DNA of 64,000 nt from Mycobacterium aquaticum (lineage in GTDB: Bacteria; Actinomycetota; Actinomycetes; Mycobacteriales; Mycobacteriaceae). Below, piece after piece: positions 35,836 through 55,224 of this stretch (position 1 is its first letter; every line of letters starts with the position of its first letter). The notes under the pieces are model-generated. The model was not told where the DNA came from and did no database searches. It was given only the letters and a program-made list of their open reading frames with translations. Position numbers and translations under genes: made by a program. Location: NCBI RefSeq assembly GCF_002086485.1, contig NZ_MVHF01000010.1, forward strand, positions 124,001-188,000, written 5' to 3'.

Positions 35836-38800
35836 ATGGAACAAGACGACGGCGCATTGCCGCTTTCGCGCGGTCAGTTGGATATCTGGCTCTCACATGA
35901 AAGCGGCCTTGCGGGTACGGAGTGGCAGCTCGGCCTTTTAGGACGAATCGACGGATCGGTCGACCGCGAGCTTCTTGAGCGAGCGGTCCGGCAAGCCATG
36001 GACGAGGCAGAGCCCGCCAGGGCGGCGTTCTTCGAAGTCGACGGCCAGGTGGTCCAGAAGGCACTCGATTATTCGGACCTCGACCTTCCTTTTTATGACG
36101 TCCGGGATGCCGACGATCCGGTGCAGAAGGTCCGTGAAATTGCGTCGTCGATTCAGCACACGCCCTTGCCATTGACGGGCCGGCTGGTCAAATTCGCATT
36201 GTTCCGCACGCAGCCGAATGAATATTATTTGTTCGGCCTCGGGCACCATATATCGGTTGACGGTTTGGGCATGGCGGTGGTCAGCCGTCGAATTGCCACA
36301 ATTTATTCTGCACTGGTCGCGGGAGAACCGATTCCCGCGGCCTACTTTGGTTCGCTGAAGGATCTGGTCGACTGCGAGACGGCATACACGTCATCCAGCG
36401 AGTACCTGGACGACGAGGCGTACTGGAGCAACAACCTGCCGGCCGAAGGCGGGCTCGACTACGGGCTTCCCACTCCTGCCAGCGCACACGACGCATACAC
36501 GACGTCGGCATCCGTGGAAGTGGATCAGGCGGTTGTCGGCCACATCAAGCAGCTGTCCAAAAGCCTGCGCATCCGGCGCTACTCGGTGACGACCGCGGCG
36601 GTCGCACTTCTGGTCCGCGCGTGGTCCGCCAACAGTTCTGAGGTGGCGCTCGACTTTCCGGTCAGCCGGCGAGTAACCGCGGAATCGAAGACTCTGCCTG
36701 CGATGCTCGCGGGCGTCGCGCCGCTGGTGTTGAACACCCCGCCGGATTGGACCGTCGGGGAGTTCTGCCGCCACGTCGACATCCGTATCCGGGAACTGCT
36801 GCAACATCAGCGCTACCCCGTCCACCTCCTGGAGGCGGGAGGCGGCGGTCCACGGCATGCGTCGAACCGGGTCGCGGTGAACTTCATCCCCGCGCGTCTC
36901 ACGTTGGATCTCGCCGGTGCCCCGGTGACGGTGTCGTACACCAACCACGGTCCGATGGGCCACTTCGGTCTCTTCTTCATCGGCTCCAGCGACCAACTGT
37001 TTCTCAGCACAGCCGGTGCGGGACGGCCGTTCGCGGATTTCGGAGTCGCTGATCTGGCGCAGCGCATCCAGCGGGTGGTCACGGCGATGGCCGCCGATCC
37101 GGATCGCCCGCTGTCGTCGCTCGATCTGCTCGGCAGCGATGAGCACGACCTGCTCGCGCAGATCGGCCATCAGGGGGCGCTCAACGAGCATCTGCCCCAC
37201 CTGTCGATTCCAGATCTGTTCGACCGCTACGTGAATCGCGCGCCCGACGCGCCGGCACTGACTTTCGAGGGTCACACGCTGACCTATCGCGAACTGGATG
37301 AGGCAGCCAATCGGCTGGCGCACGTGCTCAAGGGGCGCGGCGCCGGACCGGGTGAACGTGTCGCGCTGTTGTCGGAGCGGTCGGCCAAGGCCGTGATCGC
37401 GATCTTGGCGGTGCTCAAGACCGGGGCGGCTTATGTGCCCATCGACCCCGTCGTTCCCGCGGCTCGCATCGATTTCATCCTGGCCGACGCGGCACCGATC
37501 GCCGTGATCACCAGCGCCGGGGCCAAGTCTCGGTTGCATGCGCACGATGTCACCGTCATCGACATCGACGACCCCGCGGCAGCCGAGCAACCCGCCACCG
37601 CACCGGTGGGGCCCTCACCCGATGACATCGCATACATCATCTACACGTCGGGCACCACGGGAACCCCGAAGGGCGTGGCCGTCACCCATCACAACGTGAC
37701 GCGGTTGATGGCAGCGCTGGAGTCCGGGTTGCCGCATCCGGGTGTCTGGCCGCTGTGCCATTCCCTGGCATTCGACGCCTCGGTGTGGGAGATCGGCAAT
37801 GCGTTGCTGCGGGGCGGGCGACTCGTGGTCGTGCCAGAAGCGGTGGCAGGCGCACCGGAAGACTTCCACGCGCTGCTGGTCGCCGAGAAGGTCGACGCGT
37901 TCACCCAGACTCCGTCCGCCGTGGCCATGCTGCCGACCGAGGGTTTGCAGTCCTCGGCGCTCGTGGTCGTCGGCGAGGCCTGCCCCGCTTCGGTAGTGGA
38001 GCGATGGTCTCCGGCCACCCGCGTGATGGTCAACGGCTACGGCCCGACCGAGACCACGATCTGTGTGACGGTCAGCGATGCGCTCAAGCCCGGTGCGGCC
38101 GTTCCCATCGGCAAGCCCCTCCCCGGGGCCGCACTGTTCGTGCTGGACACCTGGATGCAGCCGGTTCCCACCGGTGTCGTCGGCGAGCTGTATGTCGCGG
38201 GCGACGGTGTGACGTGTGGGTACCTGGGCCGCTCGGGCCTCACGGCTTCCCGCTTCGTGGCGTGCCCGTTCGGCGAGCCCGGCACGCGCATGTATCGGAC
38301 CGGAGACCTGGTCCGGTGGGGCGACGACGGGCAGCTGGAGTACCTGGGCCGCGCCGACGAACAGGTCAAGATCCGCGGCTACCGCATCGAGCTCGGCGAG
38401 GTCCAAGCTGCGCTGGCTGCCGTCGACGGCGTCGAGAACGCGGTTGTCATCGCGCGTGAGGACCGGCCCGGCGACAAGCGTCTGGTCGGATACATCACCG
38501 GGACAGCCGATCCGGTGGGCGTCCGGACCCAATTGGCAGATCGACTGCCGCCGTACATGGTGCCCGTTGCCGTCGTGGTGTTGGATTCGTTGCCGTTGAC
38601 GGCCAACAACAAGTTGGACACCCGGGCCCTGCCCGCACCGGAATACCAAGGTGCGGCAAGCGATTATCGTGAACCGACCACAGCGGTCGAAGAGGTCTTG
38701 GCCGACATCTACGCGCAGGTCCTCGGACAGGACCGCGTCGGAGTCGACGATCCGTTCTTCGACCTGGGTGGCGACAGTATCCTGTCGATGCAGGTTGTCG

Positions 38801-41800
38801 CCCGGGCCCGAGCCGCAGGCCTGCAGTGCCGGCCGCGTGACATCTTCGTCGAGCAGACCGTGGCCCGGCTGGCTTCGGTCGTCAAGGTCACCGGCGGCGA
38901 AGCGGCGGTGGTCGACGAGGGTATCGGTTCGGTGGTGGCCACGCCGATCATGCGGTGGCTCAACACCATTGACGGCTCGGTGGACGAGTTCAACCAGACG
39001 TTGGTGCTGCAGGCGCCTGCCGGAGTGTCCGAACCGGACGTGGCCGTTGTGCTGCAGGCCCTGCTCGACAGGCATCCCACGCTCCGGATGGTCGCCGCGA
39101 CGAGCGAATCAGGTACCGAGCAGAACGGCGAGTGGTCACTGACCGTGCCGGAGACGGCGAGCCTGGTCCTGCATTCGGTGGACGCATTGACCGACGACGC
39201 GATTCGCGCCGCCCGGGCCAAGCTGGATCCGGCGGCAGGGCATATGCTCAGCGCCCTGTGGGTGCCCGAGACCGGGCAGTTGGCACTGGTGGTCCACCAC
39301 CTGGCGGTCGACGGGGTGTCCTGGCGAATTCTGTTGGAAGACCTCAACATCGCGTGGGCTCAGCATCACAGCGGGCAGTCTGTCGAGTTGCCGGCCGGCG
39401 GCACGTCGTTCGTCCGATGGTCGGCGCTGCTCGAGGAGTATGCGCGCACCTCGGAGGTGGAGAGCCAGGCGGACGCCTGGCAGCAGGTTCTGACGACGCC
39501 GGCCGCGCTGCCCGCGACCACGGACACCCACGCCGAGGCCGGCCGGCTATCCGTCGAGCTGGATCCTGACACCACACGGTTGCTGCTCGGTGAGGTTCCC
39601 GCGGCGTTTCATGCAGGCGTGCAAGATATTCTGCTGATCGCATTCGGGCTTGCCTGGGCGGAATTCCTCGGCACGGGCAAGGCCCCGGTCGGTATCGACG
39701 TCGAGGGACACGGCCGTGTCGAAGAGCTGGGCGGCACCGTCGACCGAGATATCGACCTGTCCCGGACCGTAGGCTGGTTCACCACCAAATACCCGGTGTC
39801 GTTGGCTGTCGGTGGGATGTCCTGGGCACAGGTCGCCGCGGGTGAATCAGCTCTCGGCCCGGTGGTCAAGGACGGCAAGGAACAGCTCCGGGCCCTGCCG
39901 GACGGCCTGACCTACGGGCTACTTCGCTATCTCAATCCCGATGTGGAGCTTGCCGGTTCGGATCCGACGATCGGTTTCAACTACCTTGGGCGGCTCGGTG
40001 CCGGGGCCGGTGACCTCGCGGGCGATCTGTGGCGTATCGATTCGGCGAGCCTGCCGATGACGGACGTGGCCGCTGCGGTGCCGATGCCGTTGGCGCACAC
40101 CGTCGAACTCAATGCGGGAACGTTGGACGGCGACACCGGACCGCGCCTGCAGGCCAACTGGACATGGGCGCCGTCGGCGCTCGACGAGGAGCAGGTCGGC
40201 CGGCTGAGCCGGTTGTGGTTCGAAGCCCTGGCGGGTATCTGTGCGCACGTGCAACACGGCGGCGGTGGGCTCACCCCGTCCGACCTCGCGCCGGCCCGCT
40301 TGACTCAGCAGCAGATCGACGAACTGCAGCAGCAGTACCGAATCGCCGACGTGCTGCCGTTGACCCCGCTGCAGCAGGGGCTGCTGTTCCAGGCCAGCTT
40401 CCAGGCCGCAGCGGAGGACGCGGGAGATCCGGGGGACTCCCGCGACGACGTCTATGCCGTTCAGCTCGGCATCACGATGGCCGGTACCCTCGACCCGCAA
40501 CGCCTGCGCGATGCCGTGCACGCGGTGGTCGAGCGTCATCCGAACCTCGCACCGCGGTTCTGCGAGGACTTCGGCGAACCCGTACAGGTCCTTCCGGTCG
40601 ATCCGGTGATCGCCTGGCAGTACGTCGAACTCGATTCCGATGAGCAGATCGATCAGTTGTGCGCCGCCGAGCGGACCGCTGTATGCGACCTGGCCGGGCA
40701 ACCGACGTTCCGGGCTGCGCTCATCCGGACCGGCGACGATGTCCATCGGCTCGTGATGACCCTGCACCACATCGTGATCGACGGATGGTCGCTGCCGGTG
40801 CTGCTACAGGAGATCTTCGCCGGGTACTTCGGGCAGCGGCTGACCGCGCCCACGCCGTACCGGAACTTCGTCAGCTGGCTTGCCACCCAGGACCGCGATG
40901 TCGCCCAGGCAACCTGGCGCGAGGTGTTCGACGGTTTCGACACCCCGACCCTCGTCGCCCCGCCTACCCAGGCGGGGCCGCGCGGTGTCCAGTCGCATCG
41001 GGTGTCCGCCGAGATCACCCAAGCCCTAGGCGAACTCGCGCGGGCACATCGCACCACTGTCAATACGGTGTTGCAGGCCGCATGGGCGCAGATGCTGGCA
41101 TCGCTGACCGGACAGCACGACGTCGCATTCGGCGCCGCGGTGTCCGGTCGTCCGGCCGACCTCGCAGGCGCGGAATCGATTGTGGGCCTGCTGATCAACA
41201 CCGTCCCGGTCCGCGCGACCATCACCGCGACCACCACCGTCGTCGAGCTGCTGGACCAACTGCAGCGCACCCACAACGACACCGTCGAGCACGAGCACCT
41301 CTCGCTGGCCGAAATCCATCGCGCCGCGGGCCACGACCGGTTGTTCGACACTCTGTTCGTCTACGAGAACTACCCGATCGACGCCGGTGCGCTGCTCGGT
41401 GTGCAGGACCTGGCCGTCACGGATTTCACCAGTCGCGAGTACAACCACTACCCGCTGTCCATGGTGGCGATGCCCGGTCACGAACTCGGCCTGCGCGTCG
41501 AGTTCGACACCGAGGTTTTCGACGAGGCGGCGGTCGACATCCTGGTCAAGCGCATGCATCACGTGCTCGAGGCCATGGTCGCCGACCCCACGCGACGGGT
41601 GTCCTCCATCGACGTGCTCGATTCCACCGAGCACGATCAACTCGACCAGTGGGGCAACCGCGCAGTGCTGGCCGAGCCGGTGACGGGTTCGCCGTCGATT
41701 CCGGCGTTGTTCGCCGAGCAGGTGGTGCGTGCTCCGGAGGCCGTCGCTATTACCTGCAGCGGGCGGTCATTGACCTACCGCGAGCTGGACGAGGCCTCAA

Positions 41801-44800
41801 ACCGGTTGGCGCACTTGCTGTCCAGCCGGGGTGCCGGCCCGGGCGAGCGGGTGGCCCTGCTGCTTCCCCGCACCGAGGAGGCCGTCGTGGCCATCCTTGC
41901 GGTGCTCAAGACCGGTGCGGCGTACCTGCCGATCGATCCGGCGCACCCGGATGCCCGTATCGAGTTCACGCTCAACGATGCCGCACCGATCGCGGCCGTC
42001 ACCACGGCGGACCTGCTTGGCAGGCTCACGGGGCCCGGGCTGCCCGAGATGTCGGTGATCGACGTCGACGACCCCGTGGTCGACGGACAGCCGCAGACCG
42101 CGCTGCCGGCTCCGACGTCCGACAACATCGCCTACATCATCTACACCTCGGGGACCACCGGTAAACCGAAGGGCGTAGCGGTCACCCACCGCAACGTGAC
42201 CCGGCTACTGGAGTCGCTGGACGCCGAGCTGGCGTTGGGACAGGTGTGGACGCAATGCCATTCGTTGGCGTTCGACTACTCGGTGTGGGAGCTCTGGGGC
42301 GCCCTGCTCTACGGCGGCCGGCTGCTGATCGTGCCGGACGCGGTCGTCCGCTCACCCGAAGATTTCCATGCCCTGCTGGTCACCGAACAGGTGAGCATGC
42401 TGAGCCAGACGCCTTCGGCGTTCTATGCGCTGCAGACAGCCGACACCCTGCAGCCTGAACTCGGACAGCAGCTGAAACTGCAGACTGTGGTCTTCGGCGG
42501 GGAAGCGCTTGAACCGCAACGGCTTTCACCGTGGTTGCGCAGCCACCCAGGCATGCCGCGACTGATCAACATGTACGGCATCACCGAGACGACGGTGCAC
42601 GCCTCGTTCCGCGAGATCAGTGACGGCGACCTCGCCAATAGCGTCAGCCCCATCGGTGTTCCGTTGGAGCACTTGGCTTTCTTCGTCCTAGACGGTTGGC
42701 TGCGCCAGGTCCCGGTCGGGGTGGTCGGCGAGTTGTACGTCGCAGGCACCGGATTGGCTGCCGGTTACATCGGCCGTCCGGATCTGTCGTCGACCCGCTT
42801 CGTCGCGTGCCCGTTCGGCGCGCCCGGTGCCCGGATGTACCGCACCGGGGACCTGGTGCAGTGGGGCGCCGACGGGCAACTGCGGTACGTGGGACGTGCC
42901 GACAAACAGGTCAAGATCCGCGGCTACCGCATCGAGCTGGGTGAAGTACATGCCGCGCTGGCCGGTCTGGACGGAGTCGGCCAGGCGGCCGTCATCGCTC
43001 GCGAGGACCGGCCCGGCGACAAGCGCCTGGTGGGTTACGTCACCGAGACGACGCCGGGAACGATCGATCCGACTGCGGCGCGCGCGACGCTGTCCGACCG
43101 TCTCCCGACGTACATGGTGCCGTCTGCGGTGGTGGTGCTGGACACGCTGCCCCTGACCGTGAACGGCAAACTCGACACCAAGGCCCTGCCTGCACCGGAG
43201 TATCAGGACGCCGAGCAGTACCGAGCGCCGGTCAACGCCATCGAGGAGATCCTCAGCGGCATCTACGCCCAGGTGCTCGGGGTCGAGCGCGTCGGCGTCG
43301 ACGACTCGTTCTTCGACCTTGGCGGGGACAGCATTTCGTCGATGCAGGTGGTCGCGCGGGCGCGTGCGGCGGGCCTCATCTGCCGGCCGCGCGACATCTT
43401 CGTCGAGCAGACCGTCAGCAGGCTGGCCCGGGTCGCGACGTTCGCCGACAATGAGTCGACCGTCGTCGACGAGGGCACCGGCGCGGTGGTGGCCACGCCG
43501 ATCATGCGGTGGTTGCACGAACTCGACGGCCCGACCGACCAGTTCAACCAGACCGTGGTGCTGCAGGCCCCGGCGGGCGTCACCGACGCCGACGTCGTTG
43601 TGGTGCTGCAGGCCCTGCTGGATCGGCACGGCATGCTGCGACTGACGAGCGAAACAACGGAGACCGGCGAATGGTCGCTGTCCGTTCCCGCGGTCGGCTC
43701 GGTCGATGCAGGCACCTGCCTGCACGTCGTGGACGCACTGTCCGATGATGCGCTGCTGGCGGCGCGGTCACGGCTCGATCCCGCTGCCGGGGCCATGCTC
43801 ACCGCACTGTGGGTGCCCGAGACCAGGCGCTTGGCATTGATGGTCCACCATCTGGCGGTCGATGCGGTGTCATGGCGAATCCTGTTGGAAGACTTGAACA
43901 TCGCGTGGGCACAGCACCGCAGCGGTCAGGAGGTGGCGCTGCCGGGCGGGGGAACCTCGTTCGCGCGGTGGGCGCGCGTCCTCGATGACCACGCCCGGGC
44001 CGATGCGGTCGTCGGCACGGCCGCCGCCTGGCGACAGGTCACGGCCACCCCGGCCGCGTTGCCTGCCGTGCAGCCCGCGTTGGACACCTACGCCAACGCC
44101 GGGCAGTTGTCGCTGGAACTGGATGCCGCGACCACCCAGCAGTTGCTGACCGAGGTGCCCTCGGCGTTTCACGCAGGCGTGCAAGACATCCTGCTGATCG
44201 CGTTCGGGTTGGCCGCCACCGAGTTCCTCGGTGCCGGTGACGCTCCGGTCGGTGTCGACGTCGAGGGGCACGGCCGCGTCGAGGAGATCGGATCGGGCGC
44301 CGACTCGCACATCGACCTGTCCCGCACGGTCGGATGGTTCACCTCCAAGTACCCGGTGTCGTTGGCAGTCGGCGGAATGACCTGGGAGCAGGTGTGTTCC
44401 GGTGACACTGCGCTCGGATCGGTCATCAAGGCGGCCAAGGAGCAGCTGCGGGCTCTGCCCGACGGCCTGACCTATGGTCTGCTGCGCTACCTGAATCCGG
44501 ACGTGGAACTCGGCGGATCCGATCCGGCCCTCGGGTTCAACTACCTCGGGCGCCTTGGCGCAGGCGCAGGCGACCTGTCCGACGAGCTGTGGCAGATCGA
44601 TCAGGATGCCGTGGCGGTGACCGCCGCAGCCACGGCGGTACCGACCCCACTGGGTCACACCGTGGAGCTCAACGCCGGAATCCTGGACGGCGGCAACGAC
44701 ATCGACGACGGTCCGCGCCTGCACGCGACCTGGACCTGGGCGCTGTCGGCACTGGACCACGCGCAGGTCACCCGGTTGAGCCAGCTGTGGTTCGACGCAT

Positions 44801-46160
44801 TGGCCGGGATCTGCGCGCATGTGCGCCTCGGTGGCGGTGGGTTGACGCCGTCCGACGTCGCGCCCGCGCGACTGGACCAGCAGCAGATCGATGAACTGCA
44901 GCAGCGCTACGACATCACCGACGTGCTGCCGCTGACGCCGCTGCAGCAGGGACTGTTGTTCCACACCGGTGCTGCTCAGGGCCACGAGGACCTGTATTCG
45001 GTTCAGCTGGACATCAGCATGACCGGTTCGGTCGATCCCGACCGGCTGCGCGATGCCGTGCATGACGTGCTGAGGCGCCGCCCGAACGTGGTGGCCCGGT
45101 TCTTCGAAGATTTCGGTGAGCCGGTGCAGCTGCTCTCGGCCGATCCCGAACTGGCGTGGCAATACGTCGAACTGGCCGAGAATGCCGATGTCGACGGGCA
45201 GATCGCCCGGCTGTCGGCCGCGGAACGTGCGGCGGTGTGCGATCTGGCGAACAAGCCGCCGTTCCGGGCCGCCCTGATCCGCACCGCGGTCGACCGCTAC
45301 CGGTTCATCCTCACCAACCACCACATCGTGCTCGACGGTTGGTCGAAACCGATCCTGCTGCAAGAGATCTTCGCCGGCTACTTCGGTGCGCGGCTGCCCG
45401 CCCCGGTGCCGTACCGGAGGTTCGTCAGCTGGCTGTCCGATCAGGACAACGCGGCCGCCAGGGAGGCGTGGCGCCGGGTGTTCGCCGGGTTCGACACTCC
45501 GACGCTGATCGGTCCGCCCGGCCGGCTGTCCCTCGGGCGGCGTGGCGTCGAGTCTTTCCAGGTCGATGCCGAGACCACCAAGGCCCTCGCCGATCTGGCG
45601 CGTTCGTGCCACACCACCGTCAGCACGGTGCTGCAGGCCGCGTGGGCCCAGTTGCTGATGTGGCTGACCGGTCAGCACGACGTCGCTTTCGGCACAGCGG
45701 TTTCCGGTCGGCCCGCCGACCTGGCCGGCGCCGACTCGATGGTGGGTCTGCTGATCAACACGGTGCCGGTGCGGGCGACGATCACACCTGCGACGACCAT
45801 CGCCAGCCTGCTCGACCAACTGCAGGGGGCGTACACCGATACCCTGGACCATCAGCACCTCGCCCTGGCCGAGGTGCACCGCGCGACTGGCCATGACCAG
45901 CTGTTCGACACGGTTTTCGTCTACGAGAACTACCCGATCGACACGGCTGCATTGCTGGGCGTGCACGAATTGGCCATCACTGACTTCGCCAATCGCGAAT
46001 ACAACCATTACCCGCTTTCGGTGCAAGCCGTTCCGGGTCATGAACTGGGCCTTCGCGTCGAATTTGACACTGACGTCTTCGACGCGGCCCGCATCGGCAG
46101 GTTGGTAAACCGGTTACGACGGGTACTGGTGGCCATGACCGCAGAGACGAGGGAGCAGTC

Positions 46161-46164
<4 letters not shown>
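35836..46164 (+). CDS. mps1: Mps1, GPL non-ribosomal peptide synthetase (modules 1-2 plus C3)
   Basis: NRPS of 3442 residues, order C1-A1-T1-E1-C2-A2-T2-E2-C3. C1 has HHISVDG (H137) and probably accepts the lipid acyl chain. A1 ([11 protein letters not shown] at 603-613, Lys926) has pocket residues D-A-W-T-V-V-G-I-C-K, Phe-like; T1 Ser981; E1 HH at 1154. C2 HHIVIDG at 1644. A2 ([11 protein letters not shown] at 2103-2113) reads D-Y-W-S-V-G-M-V-H-K, close to the Thr code D-F-W-N-I-G-M-V-H-K; T2 Ser2499; E2 HH at 2671 ([10 protein letters not shown]). C3 HHIVLDG at 3162. This builds acyl-D-Phe-D-allo-Thr. ATG at 35836 follows GGGGAAG. The stop overlaps mps2 (ATGA). Confidence 0.96.
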
Positions 46165-53852
<7,688 letters not shown>

Positions 53853-53855
53853 CCG

Positions 53856-54653
53856 ATGTGGAGCCAAATTCTCGGCTGGGCGCTGTTGGTGGCATTGAAC
53901 CCGATGCTGTTGGGTGGCATCGTGCTGGTGATCTCACGGCCTCGGCCGGAGCAGAATCTGTTCGCGTTCTGGGTAGCCTGTGTGGTTGTGAACGTGGTGG
54001 CGCTGGGGGGTGCGGTGACAGCGCTGCACAGCGTCCCGTCATTCGCGGCGTTCGCACACGGACTGTCCACGCGCGACCCTGAATCGGGGATCCAGCCCCT
54101 CGCACTGTGCACGGGAGTGCTCGCGCTGGGTATCGCCGCGTTCCTGGCGGTGCGCAGCCGCGTGCGGCCCCGGGTCGCTGCGTCCACCGCCGGCCGTGGT
54201 GAATCCACGGTGCTGGTCTTGGAATCGGACGAGCCGGACATCGATGCGCGCAGGCCGAGGCCTATCAGGTCCGCGCTGCATGCGGTGGCTTCCCCGGTCG
54301 TGCGGTTGATGGGGCGAGCGCGCGAAGAGTGGGACAGCGGAGCGCTGTGGGTATCGATGGCGCTGTCCCTGATCTATGTGCTGCCACCCCCGTTCATCCT
54401 CTTGATCAGCACGGTCATCGTCGCGTCGGGAACTCCGATCGTCACCCAGCTGGTCGCGGTCCTCGTGTTCGTCGCAGTGATGCTCGTGGTTTTCGAGGTC
54501 GCGCTGCTCAGTTATGCGATCGTCCCTGCCAAGACCCATGCGGTGCTGGAGATGGTGCATGGGTGGGCGTTGCTGCACCGCACGCAGATACTGATCGTCC
54601 TGCTCGGTCTGGTGGGGATCTGGCAGGTGCTCACGGGCGTGGGCCTTGCGTAA
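53856..54653 (+). CDS. gap: Gap, GPL addressing membrane protein
   Basis: Membrane protein of 265 residues with about six hydrophobic helices and a variable hydrophilic loop in the middle (residues about 100-150). Starts MWSQILGWALLVALNPMLLG. It lies three bases after mps2, the usual place of gap in GPL loci, where it is required for transport of GPLs to the cell surface. The gene at 22343 is its paralogue. The TTG of the chorismate mutase gene lies inside its last eight bases. Confidence 0.9.
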   Translation: MWSQILGWALLVALNPMLLGGIVLVISRPRPEQNLFAFWVACVVVNVVALGGAVTALHSVPSFAAFAHGLSTRDPESGIQPLALCTGVLALGIAAFLAVRSRVRPRVAASTAGRGESTVLVLESDEPDIDARRPRPIRSALHAVASPVVRLMGRAREEWDSGALWVSMALSLIYVLPPPFILLISTVIVASGTPIVTQLVAVLVFVAVMLVVFEVALLSYAIVPAKTHAVLEMVHGWALLHRTQILIVLLGLVGIWQVLTGVGLA

Positions 54654-55221
54654 GACGCGGATCCCCGCGTGGGTCGCCGGCACGGCGGTCGTCGTCGGGG
54701 TCTGCGGCACCGCGGGTGCACCGGCGGTGCGCGCCGATCCGGAAAGTCCGCTGCTCCCACTGATCGACGCGGCAGCACAGCGCCTACAGACCGCTGACGC
54801 CGTCGCCGCGTACAAGTACCGCACCGGCGGCGCCGTCGACGACCCGAAGCGTGAACAGCAGGTGATCGACGCCGTGACGGCGGCGGCTGCAGCCGCCCAC
54901 ATCGATCCGGGCTACGTGGGCAGTATTTTTCGCAACCAGATCGACGCGACGAGCTCGGTCGAGTACACGCGGTTCGCGCAGTGGAAGATCGACCCCGGTG
55001 CGGTGCCTGCGAGCGCGCCGGACCTGTCCGAGACGCGGACGACGATCGACCGGCTCAACCAGACCATGGTGCGGGAGATGGCCGCACAGTGGGATGACCT
55101 TCATTCACCGTCCTGCGCAGTGGACCGCGACGCCGCGCTGAGTGCCGTGACCGCTTCCCGGGCGCTCGACCCGGTGTATCAGTCCGCCCTGGCGTACGCC
55201 ACGCATACGTATTGCCCGTGA
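54646..55221 (+). CDS. Secreted AroQ-gamma chorismate mutase
   Basis: Exported enzyme of 191 residues converting chorismate to prephenate. A signal peptide (AGTAVVVGVCGTAGAPAVRA, cleavage before DPESP) precedes an all-helical domain close to M. tuberculosis Rv1885c. All remembered active-site residues fall at a constant offset: R46, K57, R69, T102, E106, R131. The two cysteines (C157, C190) match its disulfide. TTG at 54646 overlaps gap by eight bases, so it is the last gene of mbtH-mps1-mps2-gap. Prephenate is the precursor of Phe, the first amino acid of GPL, which is suggestive, but the enzyme acts outside the membrane. It stops three bases before the convergent mmpL. Confidence 0.88.
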   Translation: MRKTRIPAWVAGTAVVVGVCGTAGAPAVRADPESPLLPLIDAAAQRLQTADAVAAYKYRTGGAVDDPKREQQVIDAVTAAAAAAHIDPGYVGSIFRNQIDATSSVEYTRFAQWKIDPGAVPASAPDLSETRTTIDRLNQTMVREMAAQWDDLHSPSCAVDRDAALSAVTASRALDPVYQSALAYATHTYCP

Positions 55222-55224
55222 AGG

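Noticed and set aside
43840-43880. E2 domain of Mps1 has HHLAVDA instead of HHLAVDG, looks like a broken active site
   Set aside because: The epimerase motif is HHxxxDxxSW; the residue after Asp is not the catalytic one, and SW is present. The domain is taken as active.
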